A stretch of 41,424 bases of DNA, from NCBI GenBank assembly GCA_937864925.1, contig CALMFH010000175.1, positions 1 through 41,424 on the forward strand. Direction: 5' to 3'. A program made the position numbers and the translations under genes. This stretch comes from an uncultured Alphaproteobacteria bacterium (GTDB lineage: Bacteria; Pseudomonadota; Alphaproteobacteria; Rhizobiales; Ancalomicrobiaceae). The notes beneath the pieces were generated by a model, which made no database searches, had not been told where the DNA came from, and was given only the letters and a program-made list of their open reading frames with translations. Below, piece by piece: positions 22,076 through 29,384 of the stretch. Numbering within the stretch: the first letter of the stretch is position 1; each line of letters starts with the position of its first letter.

Positions 22076-23506
22076 TCAGGAACCTTTCGGCGGCCCCGCA
22101 ACCGGTTCGCCGGCGATCGGAAGTCGCACCCGGACAACGAAGCCGCCGCCGTCGGGCAGGTCGTCGAGGGCGATTGAGCCGCGATGCACCACCGCGATCT
22201 GGTGGGCGATCGCCAGACCGAGGCCGGAGCCGCCGCCGGCCTGACGGTCGAGACGGCGGTGGAAGCGCTGGAACACGGTCTCGCGCACCTCGGCGGAAAT
22301 GCCGGCACCGCTGTCGGCGACGGAGATCTCGGCGATGTCGCCGAGGGTCGCGAGAATGATCCGCACCCGACCCTCGCGCGGGGTGTAACGCAGGGCGTTG
22401 TCGATCAGATTGGAGAAGAGCTCGTGCAACATGATCTCGTTGCCGAGGACGGAGACCTCCTCGCCGCCATCCTCGTAGCCGAGGTCGATGCGCTTCTCGA
22501 TGGCGAGCACGCTGAGGTCGAGGGCGGTCTCGCGCAGCAGCGCGCCGAGATCGATGCGCACCCCCTCGGCCATGGCGCCGCGCGCCGCCTCGATGCGCGA
22601 CAGCGTCAGCATCTGGTTGCACAGGCGCTGGGCGCTGCGGGAGGCGTTGGTGATGCCCTCGATCGCCTCGCGCAGTTTCGCCGGGTCGGTCTCGCGCAGC
22701 GCGTACTGGGCCTGGGCGCCGAGCAGGGTCAACGGCGTGCGCAACTGGTGGGCGACGTCGGCGGCGAAGCGGCGGCTCGCTTCGAGCAGGCCGGCGAGCC
22801 GGGCGAGGTGGCCGTTGATCGCGTCGACCAGCGGGCGGAACTCGCGCGACACCTCTTCGGTGGCGAGCGGCGTCATGTCCTCCGCCTCGCGGCGTGCCAA
22901 TCCGTCGGCCGCCACCCGCACCTCGCGGCGAACGGCGCGTATCCACAGCCAACCGAGCAGCACGGCGACCGCGGCGGTCGCCAGATGCCGGCGCAGCTCG
23001 CGGAACACCAGACGGCCGACAGCTTCGGCGCGCACCCGGGTGCTCTCCGCCGCCACCACGATCGCCGCGCCGCGCCGCGCCGTGGCCTCGCCCTCGACCA
23101 GGAGGGCGGCGACGCGCACCGGGTTGCCGCGGAGATGGCCGTTGGTGAAGCGCAGCCGCTCGCCGACGTCCGGTCGGGCGTAGGGGAGGTCGCGCTCGCC
23201 GGCGAGGGTGACGCCGTGAGCGTCGATCACGGCGAAATGGACCTCGTCGACCTGAGCCTCGAGCGCCTCGGCGAGGCGTTCGACCAGGGCATCGGGCTCG
23301 ACGGGGGTCGATTTCAGCAGGCCGAGCGCGGCGCGCAGGCCACGGTCGTGCGCCGCATAGACCGTCTCGCGGGCGTCGCGATAGGCGACGACGGCGTCGA
23401 AGACGAAGAGCGCCACCAGCGCCGTCAACCCGACCAGGGCGACGCGTCCGGCGAGGCTTCGGCCGACGGGCAAGGGCGCCGCGTCATCCTTCGACGGAGA
23501 GCGCAT
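22076..23506 (-). CDS. Sensor histidine kinase, TctE-like
   Basis: Inner-membrane kinase of 476 residues. One N-terminal membrane segment (LAGRVALVGLTALVALFVFD, residues about 18-37), a periplasmic 2CSK_N-type sensor containing AVIDAHGVTLAGERDLPYA, a second membrane segment near residues 165-185 (LATAAVAVLLGWLWIRAV), HAMP-like linker, the phosphoacceptor box DVAHQLRTPL (H253), and an HATPase domain with N, G1 and G2 boxes (LIDNALRYTPREG, VADSGAG, GSGLGLAI). It overlaps the response regulator by 23 bases and is followed by a periplasmic binding protein, the usual TctDE arrangement for controlling uptake of a small carboxylate or metal. Signal unknown. Confidence 0.93.
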   Translation of the reverse strand: MRSPSKDDAAPLPVGRSLAGRVALVGLTALVALFVFDAVVAYRDARETVYAAHDRGLRAALGLLKSTPVEPDALVERLAEALEAQVDEVHFAVIDAHGVTLAGERDLPYARPDVGERLRFTNGHLRGNPVRVAALLVEGEATARRGAAIVVAAESTRVRAEAVGRLVFRELRRHLATAAVAVLLGWLWIRAVRREVRVAADGLARREAEDMTPLATEEVSREFRPLVDAINGHLARLAGLLEASRRFAADVAHQLRTPLTLLGAQAQYALRETDPAKLREAIEGITNASRSAQRLCNQMLTLSRIEAARGAMAEGVRIDLGALLRETALDLSVLAIEKRIDLGYEDGGEEVSVLGNEIMLHELFSNLIDNALRYTPREGRVRIILATLGDIAEISVADSGAGISAEVRETVFQRFHRRLDRQAGGGSGLGLAIAHQIAVVHRGSIALDDLPDGGGFVVRVRLPIAGEPVAGPPKGS

Positions 23507-24149
23507 AACCGAGCCCCCGCAGTGTGGTGATGGTCGCGCCGGAGCCCTCGATCTTCTTGCGCAGGCGATGGACGTAGATCTCGATGCTCTCGATGCGGGC
23601 GTCGGAATCGAACTCGAAGACGCGGTTGAAGACGGTCTCGCGCGACACCGGCCGGCCGAGGCGCGCCGCCAACGCCTCGAGCACCGCGGTCTCGCGCGGG
23701 GTCAGCGCCAGCGGCCGGCCGTCGAGCGTCACCTCGCGCTCCAGCGTGTCGAGAACCAGCCGGCCGATCTTCAACCGCGGCGTCTGGGCATTGCTGCGCC
23801 GCAGCAGCGCGCGGACGCGGGCTTCCAGCTCGTCGAGTTCGAAAGGTTTGGGCAGGTAGTCGTCGGCGCCGAGATTGAGGCCGCGCACCCGATCGTCCTT
23901 GGCGCCGCGGGCGGTGAGGACGAGGACGGGGGTGTTGTCGCCGCGGTCGCGCAGCCGCTTCAACACGTCGAGCCCGTCGAGGCCGGGCAGCGACAGGTCG
24001 AGGATGACGACGTCGTAGCGGTTGGTGGTGAGCGCCAGATCGGCGTCGTCGCCGCGCCCGATCGCTTCGACGACGAAGCCGCTCTGTTCGAGCCAGCCGG
24101 TCAGCCAGCGCGCGAGATCGGGGTGGTCCTCGACGAGCAGCACACGCAT
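23484..24149 (-). CDS. OmpR/TctD-type response regulator
   Basis: Transcription regulator of 221 residues. The receiver domain has the acidic pair (VEDH), the phosphorylation site D51 (VVILDLSLPG), the switch threonine (LTAR) and the lysine (PKPF). The C-terminal winged helix shows LALTPRETAVLEAL and the recognition region IEIYVHRLRKKI, ending GLGYALSVEG. It is the first gene of the six-gene leftward operon and very probably controls it. GGGAG lies upstream of the start at 24149. No direct-repeat operator was clear in the 204-base gap to its right. Confidence 0.95.
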   Translation of the reverse strand: MRVLLVEDHPDLARWLTGWLEQSGFVVEAIGRGDDADLALTTNRYDVVILDLSLPGLDGLDVLKRLRDRGDNTPVLVLTARGAKDDRVRGLNLGADDYLPKPFELDELEARVRALLRRSNAQTPRLKIGRLVLDTLEREVTLDGRPLALTPRETAVLEALAARLGRPVSRETVFNRVFEFDSDARIESIEIYVHRLRKKIEGSGATITTLRGLGYALSVEG

Positions 24150-24324
24150 GGTCGGCTCCCGCTCACCGACGTCTCCGGTGGACCGTCGGCCGAGGCTCGA
24201 CCGACCGAGGCGCCGCGAGGGGAGGGGGATCGCCCGCCCCCGCGCGCCGCCGGGGCAGGCCCGGCCGGCTCATGGAGCATGGTTCTTCCACGGTTGTCGA
24301 TCCCCTTCGGTGGCGAAGCGAGGG

Positions 24325-24345
24325 CCGGTGTGGACGATGCACCGG
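24325..24345 (-). terminator. Hairpin after the first TRAP operon
   Basis: A 6-bp inverted repeat, 24325-24330 with 24340-24345 and a 9-base loop, lies 9 bases beyond the DctM stop (leftward). It is weak and has no U-tract. The rest of the 24150-24353 gap, which must hold the response-regulator promoter, shows nothing else convincing. Confidence 0.3.
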
Positions 24346-24353
24346 TTCGGTCG

Positions 24354-25649
24354 TCAATGCTGATAGCCGAACATCCGCGGCACGTGGAGCACGACTCCCG
24401 GCCACAGGATCATGATCAGCAGGGCGAAGCAGAGGACGAGGATGAACGGCCACACCTCGCGAATGATGTCCTTGAGCGGGATGCCGGTGATGCCGTTGAT
24501 GACGAAGAGCAGCACGCCGTAGGGCGGCGTGACGAGGCCGATCATGATGTTGACGGTCATCACCACGCCGAAGTGGACCATGTCGAGCCCGAGCGCCCGG
24601 GCCGCCGGCAGGAACAACGGAATGACGATGAGGATCAGCGTCGTCGCGTCGAACAGGCAGCCGAGCACCAGGAACAGGGCGTTGACCGACAAGAGGAACA
24701 CCAGCGGCGAGGTTTCGATCGCCAGGATCTTCTTCGACATCAGCGCCGGGATGTTCTCGCTGGCGACGAGGTAGTTGAGCACCAGCGCCGAGGCGATGAT
24801 GAGGCCGACGACCGCCGTCGACTTGGCGGCGTCGAGCATCAGGTGGCCGAAGTCGGCGAAGGACATGCCGCGATAGGCGACCGCCGAGAGGAACAGCGCA
24901 TAGGCCGCCGCCACCGAGGCGGCTTCGGTCGGCGTGGTGGCGCCGCCGTAGATGCCGAAGAGCAGGATCACCGGCAGCATCAGCGCCGGGAAGGCACGCA
25001 GCGTGATGCGCGGCATCTCGGCGAGCGGCACCGCCGCGTCGCGGGGGAAGTTGCGCCGGGTTGCGATCCAGGCGTTCATCGCCATCAGCACCGCACCGAT
25101 CAACAGGCCCGGCAGGATGCCGCCGAGGAAGAGATAGCCGATCGAGGTGTCGGAGATCAGGGCGTAGAGCACCATCGGGATCGACGGCGGAATGATCGGC
25201 CCGATGACGCTCGCCGCCGCGGTCAGCGCCGCGGCGTAGCCGGCCGGGTAGCGGCCCTCGCGGCGCATCATCTCGATGATCACCCGACCGATGCCGGCCG
25301 CGTCCGCCACCGCCGACCCGGACATGCCGGCGAAGATGATGTTGGCGATGACGTTGACGTGGCCGAGGCCGCCGCGGAAGCGACCGACCAGCGCCAGACA
25401 GAAGGTCAACAACCGATCCGAGACGGTGCCGGCGTTCATGAAGTTCGCCGCCATGACGAAGAGCGGCACGGCGAGCAGCAGGTAACTGTCGAAGAGGCCG
25501 TTGAGTCCCTGTTCGACGATCAGCCCGGGATCCTGATGGGTGGCGAAGAGATAGACGATGGCGCCGACGTAAGTGGCGAAGGCGACCGGAACGCCGAGGG
25601 CCGAGAGCCCGAAGAGCAGGAAGAGGGCGAGCCAGAAGGCGTTGCTCAT
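24354..25649 (-). CDS. dctM: TRAP transporter large permease (DctM), first system
   Basis: Inner-membrane sodium-coupled carrier of 431 residues with about twelve hydrophobic segments; it is the transport subunit of a TRAP importer. Family features include an N-terminal PVAFATYVGAIVY region, VPLFVMAANFMNAG, NIIFAGMSGSAVADAAGIG, the hairpin motif IGPIIPPSIPMVLYA, GATTPTEAASVAA and GLVTPPYGVLLFV. The start at 25649 overlaps the DctQ stop by four bases. It is last in a leftward operon of lyase, GntR regulator, DctP, DctQ and DctM. The ligand is unknown; the operon's lyase suggests a 2-keto-3-deoxy acid or similar sugar acid. Confidence 0.94.
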   Translation of the reverse strand: MSNAFWLALFLLFGLSALGVPVAFATYVGAIVYLFATHQDPGLIVEQGLNGLFDSYLLLAVPLFVMAANFMNAGTVSDRLLTFCLALVGRFRGGLGHVNVIANIIFAGMSGSAVADAAGIGRVIIEMMRREGRYPAGYAAALTAAASVIGPIIPPSIPMVLYALISDTSIGYLFLGGILPGLLIGAVLMAMNAWIATRRNFPRDAAVPLAEMPRITLRAFPALMLPVILLFGIYGGATTPTEAASVAAAYALFLSAVAYRGMSFADFGHLMLDAAKSTAVVGLIIASALVLNYLVASENIPALMSKKILAIETSPLVFLLSVNALFLVLGCLFDATTLILIVIPLFLPAARALGLDMVHFGVVMTVNIMIGLVTPPYGVLLFVINGITGIPLKDIIREVWPFILVLCFALLIMILWPGVVLHVPRMFGYQH

Positions 25650-26161
25650 TTCTCCGCCTCCTCGTGGACGTCGGCGACCGAGGCGACGTGGGCGCGCCAG
25701 TTGCCGCCGAGGAGGTGGTAGAGCGTCAGTCCCGACCGCCACACCACCGCCACCATGAAGATCAGGAAGACGCCGAAGACGAGATCGAAGCGCAGCCGCA
25801 TCACCGGCGTCGTCTGGCGTGCCATGTAGGCGATGTAGTCGGCGGCGGCGGGCAGATCGGCGGCGAAGGCGGCGCCGATGGCGATCGCCCCGATCCCCGC
25901 CATCACCCGCCGTGCCCCCTTCGGCGCGTGGTCGTAGATGACGGTGAAGGCGACGTGGTCGCGTTCTCTGAGGAGGAAGGCGGCGGTCCAGAACACTCCG
26001 AAGAGGTAGAGGACGACACAGAGTTCCTGGGTCCAGTCGAGCGGGGCGTTGAACCCGTAGCGCGTCACCACCTGGAGGATGAAGCCGGCGAACATCGCGG
26101 TGAAACAGATCACCGCGACGATTTCGGCGGCTCGCCTCAGGGTCTTCACCAGGGCGGCCAT
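25646..26161 (-). CDS. dctQ: TRAP transporter small permease (DctQ), first system
   Basis: Four-helix membrane partner of DctM, 171 residues. The pattern is typical: first helix VAVICFTAMFAGFILQVVTRY, then the DWTQEL segment, a second helix ending LLRERDHVAF, and two more helices. The ATG at 26161 (GAGG upstream) is preferred over an in-frame ATG at 26260, which would add 33 Arg/Pro-rich residues without family resemblance. It sits between dctP (106-base gap) and dctM (four-base overlap). Confidence 0.92.
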   Translation of the reverse strand: MAALVKTLRRAAEIVAVICFTAMFAGFILQVVTRYGFNAPLDWTQELCVVLYLFGVFWTAAFLLRERDHVAFTVIYDHAPKGARRVMAGIGAIAIGAAFAADLPAAADYIAYMARQTTPVMRLRFDLVFGVFLIFMVAVVWRSGLTLYHLLGGNWRAHVASVADVHEEAEK

Positions 26162-26267
26162 GGGAGCCTCACGAGACGGCGGGCGGACGCGGCCGTCGCA
26201 GGGAACGAGAGACGGTGGGATGCGGACGGTGGGAGTGCCGCGGACGGCCGCGGCACCCATGGCGACC

Positions 26268-27260
26268 TCACTTGACCGCGTTGATCCGGTCGACGATGCC
26301 GGCCGGCCAGTCCTTGGCGAAGTCGGAGGCGAGATAGGCCTTCTGCACGGTGGCGCGGAAGGCCTCGACGTCCGGCGCGTAGACCTTGAGGCCCTTCTCC
26401 TTGAAGAAGGCGACGAGCTCGGCCTCGTCCTTCAACCGGTTCTCGGTGTTCCATTCGACCGCCTTGGTGGCGGCGGCCCGGACCTTGGCCTTCTGGGCGT
26501 CGGAGAGCTTCACCCAGGTCTTCTCCGCCATCGACAGGAAGATCGCGTCGACGAGATGCGAGGTCAGGACGATCTGGTTGGTGACCTCGTAGAATTTCGC
26601 CGCCTTGTCGGTCGGCAGCGGGTTGTCCTGGCCGTCGATGGCGCCGGTCTGCAGCGCGGTGTAGATCTCGCCGAAGGCGACCGGGGTCGAATTGGCGCCG
26701 AGCGCCTTGCCGAGGAACAGCCAGGCGTCCGATCCGGGCATGCGCAACTTGACGCCGGCGAGGTCGGCCGGGGTCTTGATCTCCTTGGTGCCGCGCAGAT
26801 TGACCTGACGGGTGCCGAGATAGCCGACATCGAGGATGCGGATGCCCATCTTCTCGGTGACCTGCTTGTAGAACTCCTCGCCGATCGGGCCGCGGAACAC
26901 CTTCTTCTGGTGTTCGGTGTCGCGGATCAGGTAGCCGGCGGTGAACACCGACCAGGCCGGGACGATCTTGGCGATGTCCTGGGCCGAGATCATCGCCATG
27001 TCGAGGTTGCCGCGCTCCATCGCGGCCGGCTCGGTGCCCTGTTTGAACAGGGTGGCGTTGAGGTGGATCTCGACGTCGAACTCGCCGGGGGCGGTCTTCG
27101 CCAGTTCGTCCTTGAAGACGGTCAGCATCCGGGCATGCCAGTCGGTCTCAACGGCGGGCGTGGAGATGCGGACCTTGAGCGGGTCGGCCGCCAGGGCCGG
27201 GCCGGCGAGGGTCGCGAGGGCGACGGCGCCGAGAAGCGCGGTGCGACGGGTGATGCGCAT
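26268..27260 (-). CDS. dctP: TRAP transporter periplasmic binding protein (DctP), first system
   Basis: Secreted ligand-binding protein of 330 residues. MRITRRTALLGAVALATLAG is a signal peptide with a twin arginine, so Tat or Sec export is possible; mature residues begin after ALAA. DctP features: AMERGNLDMAMIS, GTRQVNLRGTKEI, GVKLRMPGSDAW with the ligand arginine in KLRMP, and AIDGQDNPL with the conserved asparagine. GGAGGT stands before the start at 27260. The ligand is likely a carboxylate, as in nearly all characterised DctP proteins. It is related to the second system's DctP (35584-36585) but clearly distinct, so the two importers probably have different ligands. Confidence 0.94.
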   Translation of the reverse strand: MRITRRTALLGAVALATLAGPALAADPLKVRISTPAVETDWHARMLTVFKDELAKTAPGEFDVEIHLNATLFKQGTEPAAMERGNLDMAMISAQDIAKIVPAWSVFTAGYLIRDTEHQKKVFRGPIGEEFYKQVTEKMGIRILDVGYLGTRQVNLRGTKEIKTPADLAGVKLRMPGSDAWLFLGKALGANSTPVAFGEIYTALQTGAIDGQDNPLPTDKAAKFYEVTNQIVLTSHLVDAIFLSMAEKTWVKLSDAQKAKVRAAATKAVEWNTENRLKDEAELVAFFKEKGLKVYAPDVEAFRATVQKAYLASDFAKDWPAGIVDRINAVK

Positions 27261-27420
27261 GTCGATTACCTCCCTGTCACCCCGCGGCGGCGGCGCGTCG
27301 TCGGCGCGGATGTCCGAGCCGCGCGGGGGAAGCCTCGTCGGTGATCCGGACGAAACCGTCGGATCCCGTGTTCCGGCCGCCGCACTCGTCCGGCCGGGGC
27401 GAGGACGAATTCGGCGGAAT

Positions 27421-27453
27421 GGTTCCGGCATCGCGACGTGATCCGCCGGAACC
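27421..27453 (-). terminator. Inverted repeat after the GntR gene
   Basis: Arms 27421-27428 and 27446-27453 (GGTTCCGG / CCGGAACC) enclose 17 bases, ending five bases from the regulator's stop (leftward). It may cause partial termination or processing that lowers dctPQM relative to the first two genes, or hold a second regulator site in front of dctP. The remainder of 27261-27457 shows nothing clear. Confidence 0.3.
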
Positions 27454-27457
27454 CATG

Positions 27458-28117
27458 TCAGACCTTCAGAGCCAGCTCCCGTGCCATGCCGACGTGGAAG
27501 GTGATCGCCGTGGCCGCCTTGTGCGGGTCGCGGGCGGCGATGGCCTCCAGAACGGCGAGATGCTCGCGCATCGCGGATGCGACTCGTCCGTCGATGCGGT
27601 AACGCTCCTGGGCGATGAGCCGCATCTTGATCGAATTGACGCGATAGGCCTTCGAGATGATCTCGTTGCCGAGCGCGTCGATGATGAGATCGTGCATGCC
27701 CCAGTCGAGCGCCTGGGCGCGTGCCTCGTTCTCCCTGGTCTCGCCGATGGCGAGGACCTCGTCGAGGATCTCCCGGTGCTGCCGGATCAGGTCGGCGATC
27801 TGGGCATCGGTCGCCGAGGCGGCGAATTCCATCACCGCTTCGCGTTCCATGAACAGGCGGAACTGGAAAGCCTCACGGATCAACGCCACATCGATGTGTG
27901 CGACCTGCATACCGCGCTGGGGCACGGTGCGGATCAGACCTTCGACCTCGAGACGGGGAACGATTTCGCGAATCGCCCCGAGCGGCATACCGGTGATCTC
28001 GACCAACTCACGTTGGGAGACGAACTGGCCCGGCCTCAGCTCGCGCGACAACAGTTGGTCGGTGAAGCGCGCGTAGGCCTTCTCTCGGAGCTTCTTCGGT
28101 GCGGCCGCTTCGTTCAC
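27458..28117 (-). CDS. GntR-family (FCD) transcriptional regulator
   Basis: DNA-binding regulator of 219 residues. The N-terminal winged helix (about 10-75) reads LRPGQFVSQRELVEITGMPLGAIREIVPRLE, the GntR pattern with a slightly unusual second helix. The C-terminal FCD domain (about 80-215) has the metal/ligand histidines in the segments MHDLIIDALGN, MREHLAVLEAI and FHVGMAR. It lies between the lyase gene (48-base gap) and dctPQM in one leftward operon, so it most likely represses this operon and releases on binding the imported acid or a breakdown product. Candidate operators lie at 29112-29167. Confidence 0.92.
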   Translation of the reverse strand: MNEAAAPKKLREKAYARFTDQLLSRELRPGQFVSQRELVEITGMPLGAIREIVPRLEVEGLIRTVPQRGMQVAHIDVALIREAFQFRLFMEREAVMEFAASATDAQIADLIRQHREILDEVLAIGETRENEARAQALDWGMHDLIIDALGNEIISKAYRVNSIKMRLIAQERYRIDGRVASAMREHLAVLEAIAARDPHKAATAITFHVGMARELALKV

Positions 28118-28165
28118 TCTGCCCCCCCTTCCGGCGCCGATGCGCCGGTCGTTCCCGGCACGTGA

Positions 28166-29065
28166 TCAGCTTCGTCCGGGTCGGGTGTCAGGGAACACCC
28201 GATCGTGTACCTCGGCAAGAACCGCAGCGGCGCCGGCCGGGGTCGCCTCCAGCGGCGCCCGGGTGCGGGCCCAGCCGGCATCACCGGTGACGTGTGCCAC
28301 CAGTGCCTTGACCGCCGGGGTCACCGGCACCTTCACCACCGCGTCGACCAGATCGGCGACCGCCGGATCGTCGATCCCGTCGACGGCGAGGCGGCGGATC
28401 CTCTCGGGACAGACGTTGCCCATGCCGGAGATGGCGCCGGCACCACCGGCACGGACGGCGCGGGCGAGATCACGTTCGTCGCCGACCAGGATCTCGAGTT
28501 CGCCGCGGGCGGCCACCAACTTCTCGGTGGCCGGCCAGTCGCAGCCGGAATCCTTCACGCCGCGCACCACGCCGGGGAAGGCGTCGGCGAGACGTCGCAC
28601 CAGCGGCAGCGACAGCGGCACCTCGGTGACCGAGGGGATGTGATAGAGCAGCACGTCGCGGGCGGTCGGGCCGAGGCCGGCGAAGATCGCGGCGTACCAG
28701 TCGAAGACGCCGGTGTCGGACGGGTTCTTGAAATAGAACGGCGGCAACAGCAGCACTGCCCGCACGTCCGCTTCGAGGGCGGTACGGGCTCGCGCGATCG
28801 CCGTGCCGACGGCGGTCTCGGCGACGGCGACGACGAGCCGCTTCGGAGCGACACCGCCGGCGATCAGCGCATCGAACACCGCGATCCGTTCTTCGGGGGC
28901 GATCGAGGCGCCCTCACCGGTGGTGCCGAAGAGCGTGATGCTGTCGCAGCCGCGGTCGAGGCAGCGTCGCGCATGGGCGACGAGGCGGGCGAGGTCGATG
29001 CGACCCTCCGCGTCGAACGGGGTTGTCAACGCCGCCGACAGCCCGAATCGGTCCTTCCGGGTCAT
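28166..29065 (-). CDS. DapA/NanA-family lyase or aldolase, first copy
   Basis: Class I Schiff-base aldolase-fold enzyme of 299 residues. It has GTTGEG (47-52), the catalytic tyrosine in LLYHIPS (Y141) and the Schiff-base lysine in RGVKDSG (K171). The family splits or joins pyruvate and an aldehyde, or dehydrates keto-deoxy sugar acids. It is not lysine-pathway DapA by context: it heads an operon with a GntR regulator and a TRAP importer. 2-Keto-3-deoxy sugar acid aldolase or dehydratase is the most likely role, but the exact substrate cannot be read from the sequence. The start at 29065 has GGGAGGGG upstream. Confidence 0.88.
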   Translation of the reverse strand: MTRKDRFGLSAALTTPFDAEGRIDLARLVAHARRCLDRGCDSITLFGTTGEGASIAPEERIAVFDALIAGGVAPKRLVVAVAETAVGTAIARARTALEADVRAVLLLPPFYFKNPSDTGVFDWYAAIFAGLGPTARDVLLYHIPSVTEVPLSLPLVRRLADAFPGVVRGVKDSGCDWPATEKLVAARGELEILVGDERDLARAVRAGGAGAISGMGNVCPERIRRLAVDGIDDPAVADLVDAVVKVPVTPAVKALVAHVTGDAGWARTRAPLEATPAGAAAVLAEVHDRVFPDTRPGRS

Positions 29066-29384
29066 GCCGCTACCCCTCCCGACGGTCCGCACCGTCGCTT
29101 CACTCCGAGTACGTCGTATAGTCTGCACTGACTGACATGTTACAATATAGACTTTCGTCGTATATTGCGTGACATGATGTCCCGGCGCCCACCCTTGATG
29201 GTCCGGTGACGCCGAAGTAGGCTGCTACCACGAGGCAGCACATGATACCGAGCGTACGGAGTCTCGTCCCGTTCGAAGCTTCGTAGGCGAAGGCGAGCCC
29301 GAATGGGCGTCGGCCGGTCGGGCCGTGACGCTCGTGAAGATCGGACGAGTCCGTATTTCATGAGCCCGATATGAGAGGTCCGCC
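29066..29384. promoter_or_regulatory. Divergent control region between the lyase/TRAP operon and the kinase operon
   Basis: No credible gene. An AT-rich core at 29110-29170 holds a 7-bp inverted repeat (29143-29149 CAATATA with 29161-29167 TATATTG, 11-base spacer) and a 9-base direct repeat CGTCGTATA (29112-29120 and 29156-29164, 44 bases apart). Read leftward, TTGTAA (29145-29140) and CTATAC (29121-29116) are a plausible -35/-10 pair for the lyase operon, so the repeats overlap promoter elements. Nearer the kinase are a perfect 10-base palindrome at 29274-29283 (CGAAGCTTCG) and a short one at 29342-29353. These are candidate GntR and LacI operators, respectively. Confidence 0.5.

Noticed and set aside
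29140-29361. 73-codon minus-strand frame in the divergent control region
   Set aside because: No ribosome site, basic low-complexity product, and it covers the likely operators.
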